In this document: positions 58,499 to 64,000 of the stretch, one piece after another
Position numbering within the stretch: the stretch's first letter is position 1
How the letters are laid out: every line of letters begins with the position of its first letter
Origin: Suillus spraguei
Taxonomy: Eukaryota; Basidiomycota; Agaricomycetes; Boletales; Suillaceae
NCBI GenBank assembly: GCA_016800925.1
Contig: JABCPU010000125.1
Coordinates: forward strand, 62,001 to 126,000
DNA length: 64,000 nt
Reading direction: 5' to 3'
Made by a program: the position numbers and the translations under genes
The notes under the pieces: generated by a model
Database searches by the model: none
Told to the model about the DNA's origin: nothing
What the model saw: only the letters and a program-made list of their open reading frames with translations

Positions 58499-59558
58499 AT
58501 GTTCTATACTATGGGAATGCTGATGTAACACAACACTTCCGATATAACAGTCCATCCTCAAACCTCTCCAGCTGCAGATGGGTAGGAGCCTGGGGAAGCT
58601 CTTGCATTTTGACACGCTCTTGTTGGCTTTCAGACATTTCAAGGATCAATCATTATCTGGAAGATCTCGGAAGATTGAGCTCACTCCCACATAGAGATAT
58701 TTTTCAATATCACTCTATATGAGTAGGAAGAGGGAAATTTTGATGTTTCTATTTTATTCTGATGATTCATTGCACTTCTCTGTCAAAGTTCTCATTATTA
58801 TTTGGCATCATTTATCATGTGCTTTATTTGAACAGTTGCAACTTTGTGTCAGTCCGAGAGGGAGGTGGATTTAATGCATGGGACGCTCCAGGGTCATAGT
58901 TAACACAGGATAAGGTCAAAAGTGTGTCTAATTTTGTTAACTGATGTTCTGATAGTTAGTAACATCTGTATTTTTCATCAAGCCCTACCCTACTTTGTGT
59001 CTGTTCACTGTCACCTCTTGCCACGATCTCGTTCTGCAACCACAATAAAGCTTTCACAATAAAACACATTGCCTTCAGGACACACATCCGGATCTCCCAA
59101 TGGCAGCTATCAACACTTGGAACCTCAGAAATAGATTCGGCGTTTTTGAGTTCTTATTGTGGGGAGAGCAAACGCAGGCACAACAACCATCCTTCAGAAG
59201 GTCTGTGACACCACAGATGACCCTATGCCAGGAATATTTGCTAATATAACAAACATAACAAACCCACAATCCTTCACCTTGTGCAGTCACAGTGATATAC
59301 TATCAGTGCATTTTCGACCTTTCACTGATTTATAGATGAACTTAGTGCTGCTTACCACATGTATGACCATGCACAGCTGCTGAGGCAGTACTGTGCCTAC
59401 CTACCCAATCTGGCCCAATTCATCATAGCATCTGTCATCCAGTTGCAGTACTGTCAGTACACATCATGCTTTAATGAAGATTTTACTAATGGCAGAATGG
59501 CTCTACCCAGCCTTACAAATATATCCATTTTAAACATGTCAAGCGAAAGGAAAGTTGG
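58499..59558. other. Intergenic stretch upstream of the OYE gene
   Basis: AT-rich, no recognised gene. The frame 59359-59667 (MYDHAQLLRQYC...) is open but overlaps the TATA box and leader expected for the OYE gene and runs into the Tc1 end, so I regard it as doubtful. Confidence 0.4.
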
Positions 59559-59566
59559 CTATAAAA
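59559..59566 (+). promoter_or_regulatory. TATA box of the OYE gene
   Basis: ctataaaa. With the Tc1 element removed it lies about 75 bases before ATG 61260, a usual distance. The insertion therefore parted the promoter from its gene. Confidence 0.5.
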
Positions 59567-59635
59567 CACACGATGTAACTGTCCCTTCAATCAACACCAT
59601 ACCATTCCAAGCATCTTCTACTAGTTTGCAATATA

Positions 59636-61252
59636 CAGTGGCTCAAAAAACTGTCCGCATGTTTTGACATTTTTCACTATCTATGATATTGTGTGAGAAT
59701 GAACAAATTCCTCAAGGACATACTTATACCACATTGTAGTATGGCTTCAGGGCTTTTATTTGAGCCCTACACCGTGGGAATCGGCGGAGATATGGTGGAG
59801 ATATAAGGCTTATAAAATGATGACTCATGTGGACAGTTTTTTGAGTGTATATTAAAACTATATAAATCATTATTTATGACACCATAAAAATCATGCCACT
59901 ATTATATAAATTATAAAGTGGTGTCATTATGTTATTTTATGACTATATCTAACTATATAAACCAGAATATCTCATGTATCATAGTCATAATCACCATGAA
60001 AGCCATCTCCTCTGCTCAAAGAGATAATATCCTCTCTCTGTCTTATGCTGGCCTCTCTGCTCGCCAAATTTCCTCTAGAACTGGAGTATGCAAGTCCACT
60101 GTGGCCAAGTTCATCAAAGAAAGCCACCCAGACAAGGAAAACTCTTGTGGAGGACGTCCATCCAAGCTTACCTCTACTGACAAAAGGGCTATTATCCAAC
60201 ATATCACTACAGGAAAGGCTGATAATGCTGTCCAAGCCACCCATTATATCAATTCCACCATCACTACCCCTGTCTCTTCACAAACTGTGAGGAATGTTCT
60301 CAAGGCAGCTCATCTCAAGGCAGTAACAAAGAAGAAAAAGCCTCTTCTCTCCATCAAACATAGGCAGAGAAGACTAGCCTTTGCCTTAGCTCATCAACAC
60401 TGGACTGTAGAGGACTGGAAGCGTGTTATATGGTCAGATGAGACCAAAATCAATAGGATTGGGTCAGATGGGAAGGTGTATGTATGGAAAAAGAAGGGAG
60501 ATGGCCTAACAGACAGAGAGGTTAATGGGACTGTCAAGTTTGGAGGAGGTTCTTTAATGGTATGGGGCTGTATGGGATGGAATGGTGTGGGAATGCTTGC
60601 TGAGGTTGAGGGGAAGATGAATGCTGAGCAGTATGTGGACATTTTAAATGACCACTTGCTGCCTAGCTTGGCAGAATCAGGGATTGATGAAGAAGATATC
60701 ATTTTCCAACAGGATAATGATCCCAAGCACACATCCAGAAGAGCTAGGGAATGGTTTGAAGAACATAACATCAATATTCTTGACTGGCCAGCACAGTCTC
60801 CTGATGTCAATGTCATTGAACATCTCTGGGGAACACTCAAGAAAAAGCTTCAAGCCTATGAAAACCCCCCTAAAGGAGTATGGGAGCTTTGGGAGAGAGT
60901 AGCAGTGGAATGGGGGAAGATCACAGCTGAGGATTGCCAGAAATTAATTGAGAGTATGCCTAGAAGGATAGAGGCAGTAATTAAAGCCAAGGGAGGTCAT
61001 ACAAAATACTAGAATACCTGGTTATTACTGTAAAATACTTGAGTCAAAAAACTGTCCGCATGAGTCACCATTTTGTGAGCCTTGTATCTCCACCATATCT
61101 CCACCGATTCCCACGGTGTAGGGCTCAAATGAAAGCCCTGAAGCTATACTACAATGTGGTATAAGCATGCTTTTGAGGCATTTGTTTGTTCTCACACAAT
61201 ATTATAGATAGTGAAAAATGCCAAAACATGCGGATAGTTTTTTGAGCCACTG
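59636..61252 (+). mobile_element. Tc1/mariner transposon, apparently intact, TA TSD
   Basis: 1617 bases between TA dinucleotides (59634-59635 and 61253-61254). The inverted ends of about 210 bases (59636-59845 and 61041-61252) begin CAGTGGCTCAAAAAACT. Each end holds two copies of a motif of about 20 bases: outer CTCAAAAAACTGTCCGCATG, inner the reverse complement form CATG(T/C)GGACAGTTTTTTGA. They are about 185 bases apart and point at each other. One full-length transposase gene lies between. Confidence 0.95.
59996..61012 (+). CDS. Tc1-family transposase, DD34E, full length
   Basis: 338 residues from ATG 59996 (context caccATGA) to TAG 61010-61012, no intron, no internal stop. The N-terminal paired-type helix-turn-helix is at residues 5-45 (LSARQISSRTGVCKSTVAKF), followed by the GRPSKL linker and a second HTH (about 60-110). 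Catalytic residues: D148 in VIWSDETKINRI, D240 in FQQDNDPKHTSRR and E275 in NVIEHLWGTLKKKL, with 34 residues between the last two. The GGGSLMVWGCM block is present. A lysine-rich stretch (KKKKP, residue 112) could be a nuclear signal. It cuts and pastes the element at TA sites. It is the only transposase in the window that looks functional. Confidence 0.95.
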   Translation: MKAISSAQRDNILSLSYAGLSARQISSRTGVCKSTVAKFIKESHPDKENSCGGRPSKLTSTDKRAIIQHITTGKADNAVQATHYINSTITTPVSSQTVRNVLKAAHLKAVTKKKKPLLSIKHRQRRLAFALAHQHWTVEDWKRVIWSDETKINRIGSDGKVYVWKKKGDGLTDREVNGTVKFGGGSLMVWGCMGWNGVGMLAEVEGKMNAEQYVDILNDHLLPSLAESGIDEEDIIFQQDNDPKHTSRRAREWFEEHNINILDWPAQSPDVNVIEHLWGTLKKKLQAYENPPKGVWELWERVAVEWGKITAEDCQKLIESMPRRIEAVIKAKGGHTKY

Positions 61253-61259
61253 TATTACC

Positions 61260-62499
61260 ATGTCATCTTTGCCCTCTTCACTCTTCTCCCCCATCCACAT
61301 AGGCAACATCAAGTTGCAGCACCGCATCGTCCATGCCTGTTAAGACCGTACTCAAAGGGTGAAAGATCTGAAGGGCTTTGGCCTCAGTTCGTGCACTGTG
61401 CCCCTTTCCCGAGTAATGCCCCTTATTTCAGAGGGTAGGTATACGTCCGAAGATCCGGAAGGAGTTGCGTGACAGATCCAGATGTCCAAAGGTATTGGAT
61501 ATGATATGTCCGAAGGTTATCCAGAGCATAGAGATGGAACGAGGATTAAGGCTAGGCTCAGAATGAGTTCCTAACTAGAAACTAACAGAGGTAGACTATC
61601 CAAAGATAGAGTCAGGAATATAGACTTAAAGGAATCAATCCCAAGTCTCGGAAGATGACTAGAGTGGAAAGTAACTCAAGTCCAGATGAAACAGAATGAG
61701 CAGAATCTAAGATGATATTCGAACTAAGGTTCTATGGAGATCTACAAGTGGTTTATATACTGTAAGTATCTAGTATGGATAATCAACAAATCCGGGACCG
61801 AGGGCTATGTACAATGTATAACGGAAGTCTATTAGTTAATGCACAGCAGATCAGTAAGCATGAGTCAGAAATGAAACACAGGTAACGGATCAGTGACACA
61901 GGATGGAAATATACACAGCCAGAATACCGGAAACAGGAGGAATGACGAAAGGAGATAGATGCAGATATCTACAAGGGAGTTAGAGTGCGAGAAGTGGGCA
62001 CATTTGGATGGGTGATCCGGATAGGATCTGTGGACCAGACGGAAGTAGAATCAATCGGATATGATCGGATATGATCGGATCTGGGATCAGAAGTATGGTA
62101 TATGACAATGCCCCACTTACCCGTCTACGTGCAAGCGCAGATCATGTCCCAGGTCCAGAAGTACCAGTGTACTATGCTCAGAGAGGCTCAACCCCTGGCA
62201 CTCTCCTTATCTCAGAAGCCACAATCATATCTCAGAAGGTTGGCAGTTATAATAATATCCCTGGGATATACACCGACGCCCATGTGGAGGCATGGAAAAA
62301 GGTGTGCTGTGTCTTGCTTAATGGATTTACTAAATAAGAGCGGACTCACACTGCCTACCACAGGTAACAGAAGCAGTTCACAAGAAGGGCTCATTCATTT
62401 TCCTACAACTCTTGGCGCTCAGATGCGCAGTGTGAACAGCTGCTCTTGCCAAGGAGAATAATAGTCCTTACATTAGTGCCTCACCCATTCTCATCCCGA
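61260..62499 (+). pseudogene. Old yellow enzyme (NADH:flavin oxidoreductase), disrupted
   Basis: MSSLPSSLFSPIHIGNIKLQ then HRIVHA, a solo LTR (61338-62107), PLTRLRASADHVPGPEVPVY, YAQRGSTPGTLLISEATIIS, NNIPGIYTDAHVEAWKKV, an intron (about 62302-62362), then VTEAVHKKGSFIFLQL and ENNSPYISASPI. This is the N-terminal half of the FMN-binding barrel of the OYE family, which reduces activated alkenes with NADPH. A TGA (62433) stands in LRCAV-stop-TAALAKE, and LWALGR has become LLALRC. The gene is cut off at 62499 by a family C LTR; the rest is outside the window. The Tc1 element lies 5 bases before its ATG. Confidence 0.85.
61338..62107 (-). mobile_element. Solo LTR, short family A, TSD atgcc
   Basis: Plus strand TGTTAAGACCGTACTC to GGTATATGACA (770 bases), with atgcc on both sides (61333-61337 and 62108-62112). 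It is in the OYE coding region. It is the inverted relative of 62887-63631 and a short form of family A without the tandem arrays. Confidence 0.93.
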
Positions 62500-64000
62500 T
62501 GTAATGAACATATTGGCGCTAGGCTTAAAACCCTACCTTTTGACACTCGTCTCACATCTATAGCAGTTACCACTTGTCCATGGCCGTCTTACCCCATTAG
62601 CATTACCGGCGGCATCCCACGCTTACTGCACACTGTACCGACTGCCACACCTTGTTCCACATACCGATGTCCTCCCATGTCCTTGCCGCATCCGCATAGC
62701 TCCATTTGGTGCATCATTTGTTTTATGTTTGTTATCACTGATTCCACAGCAAGTCTTATTACATGTTGCCTCATGCCACAGCACCTCATGCTATGTTTAC
62801 ATATGGCGGTTACTACACTTGAGCGCTACTGATCTCGCCTAGAGCATTCCGAGTACATATGATTTAGTATATAAGCTTCGCATACCTGTCATATACCATA
62901 CTTCTAAACCCAGATCCGACCATATCTGATCAGATCTGATCAATTCCATTTCCGTCCGGTCCACAGATCCTGTCCAGACCACCCATCCGCATGTGCTCAC
63001 TTCTCGCACCTTAACTCCCTTGTGTATATCTGCATCTATCTCCTTTCGTCTTTCCTCCTGTTTCCGGTATTCTGGCTGTGTATATTTCCGTCCTGCATCA
63101 CTGATCCGTTACCTGTGTTCATTTCCGATTCATGCTTACTGATCCACTGTGCATTAACTAATAGACTTCCGTTACACTTCGTACATAGCCCTCGGTCCCG
63201 GACTTGTTGATTATCCATCTTAGATACTTACAGTATATAAACCACTTGTAGATCTCCGTAGAACCTTAGTTCGAATATCATCTTAGATTCTGCTCATTCT
63301 GCTTCCTCCGGACTTAAGCCGCTTTCCGCTCTAAGTCATCTTCCGAGACTTAGGATTGATTCCTATAGTCTATATCTTCGACTCTATCTTCGGATAGTCT
63401 ATCTCTGTTAGTTTCTAGTTAGGAACTCGTTCCGAAGCTAGTCTTAATCTTCGTTCTATTCTTACATTCCGGATAACCTTCGGACGTCCGGATCCGTCAC
63501 GCAACCCCTTCTGGATCTTCGGACGTATAACTTCTCCCTGAAATAAGGGGCATTACTCGGGAAAGGGGCACAGTGCACGAACTGAGGCCAAAGCCCTTCG
63601 GATCTCTCTACCTTTGAGTATGGTCTTAACAATACCCTGCACAATACAGTACCTGATTTTACCCCATTGCACGTACTATAGGTCAGGATTATTGTCTAGC
63701 TCTGGATCTACCCAGTAGTAGACTTAGTCTTTAAAGTTTCCTTATCGCTCATTAATCGATTACGCTCGTTCTCTGTTACCGCTGGCATACCGCTGGACTT
63801 TTGATTGTTATTTTGACTGAACTTCTCACGCACTGCTACTTTACCGCTGAAAGTACCACAGCCTTCTTTACTGTTTCTTTGCACCACTCGCACCTTACCG
63901 CTACCGCAGATATCATTGCTCGCTCAACACAACTGTTACTGACTTTATCTCAACCACGGTAGCACTGCTACATACAATGCTAGTTCCGGCGGCATCACCA
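62500..64000 (+). mobile_element. LTR, family C, runs off the window, split by an LTR A
   Basis: Begins TGTAATGAACATATTGG at 62500 and follows the copy at 9752. It is interrupted at 62887-63631, then continues to the window end without reaching its own 3' end. It terminates the readable OYE gene. Confidence 0.88.
62887..63631 (+). mobile_element. Solo LTR, short family A, TSD atacc
   Basis: TGTCATATACCATAC to ATGGTCTTAACA (745 bases), with atacc on both sides (62882-62886 and 63632-63636). The TATA block (gtatataaac, about 63231) and the 3' block (ACTCGGGAAAGGGGCACAG) match the long family A LTRs. Confidence 0.93.

Noticed and set aside
59359..59667. ORF MYDHAQLLRQYC... as a gene.
   Set aside because: It spans the likely OYE TATA box and leader, has no family I recognise and enters the Tc1 repeat.
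1..64000. tRNA or rRNA genes.
   Set aside because: I looked for GGTTCGANNCC-type T-arms with matching acceptor stems and found none convincing; TTCG-rich hits lie in tandem repeats.

Overview
This window looks like a transposon graveyard with a few host genes, from the nuclear genome of a basidiomycete fungus, most likely a mushroom-forming Agaricomycete. The reasons are the Plavaka-type CACTA transposase, a PIF/Harbinger pair, a tyrosine-recombinase retrotransposon of the DIRS/Ngaro kind, a RecQ-like helicase paired with a DUF6589-like protein, and genes cut by many introns of about 50-65 bases. I see no bacterial operons, tRNA, rRNA or CRISPR array. I cannot name the species.

Layout. 1-8240: a Plavaka transposon (divergent accessory gene, transposase, 3' accessory gene) broken by two solo LTRs. 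8241-16308: a PIF/Harbinger element with 57-base inverted ends, holding a DNA-binding partner gene, a transposase, nested solo LTRs and a captured polyubiquitin fragment. 16309-22480: a host stretch with a Tc1-like remnant, a mitochondrial carrier gene with broken frames and an intact secreted aspartic protease gene. 22890-32330: a second Plavaka copy (minus strand) cut by LTRs and by a hAT element that itself contains an LTR. 32250-36114: a gag-like fragment, two degenerate tandem-repeat fields and unrecognised ORFs. 36115-43813: a Ty3/gypsy element (minus strand) with gag, pol and an extra zinc-knuckle ORF after pol, hit twice by solo LTRs of its own family. 43814-46510: a truncated second Harbinger and a Tc1-like fragment. 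46764-48217: a second aspartic protease gene (minus). 48760-52854: the DIRS/Ngaro-like retroelement (minus). 53098-58498: a DNA element with about 145-base inverted ends bordered by TTAA, carrying the RecQ-like helicase and the DUF6589-like gene, convergent. 59636-61252: an apparently intact Tc1 transposon sitting just before the start codon of an old-yellow-enzyme gene, which is further broken by an LTR and cut off by another. The window ends inside an LTR.

Two themes join the parts. First, target-site duplications can be read for most insertions, so their order can be worked out: Plavaka, Harbinger and hAT are old hosts, LTR families B and C came later, and family A LTRs and the Tc1 element are latest. 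Second, the coding frames of the old elements are broken mainly by TGA where an arginine CGA codon is expected, and the two LTRs of the gypsy element differ mostly at CG dinucleotides. This fits CpG methylation followed by deamination. The two aspartic protease genes show no such stops.
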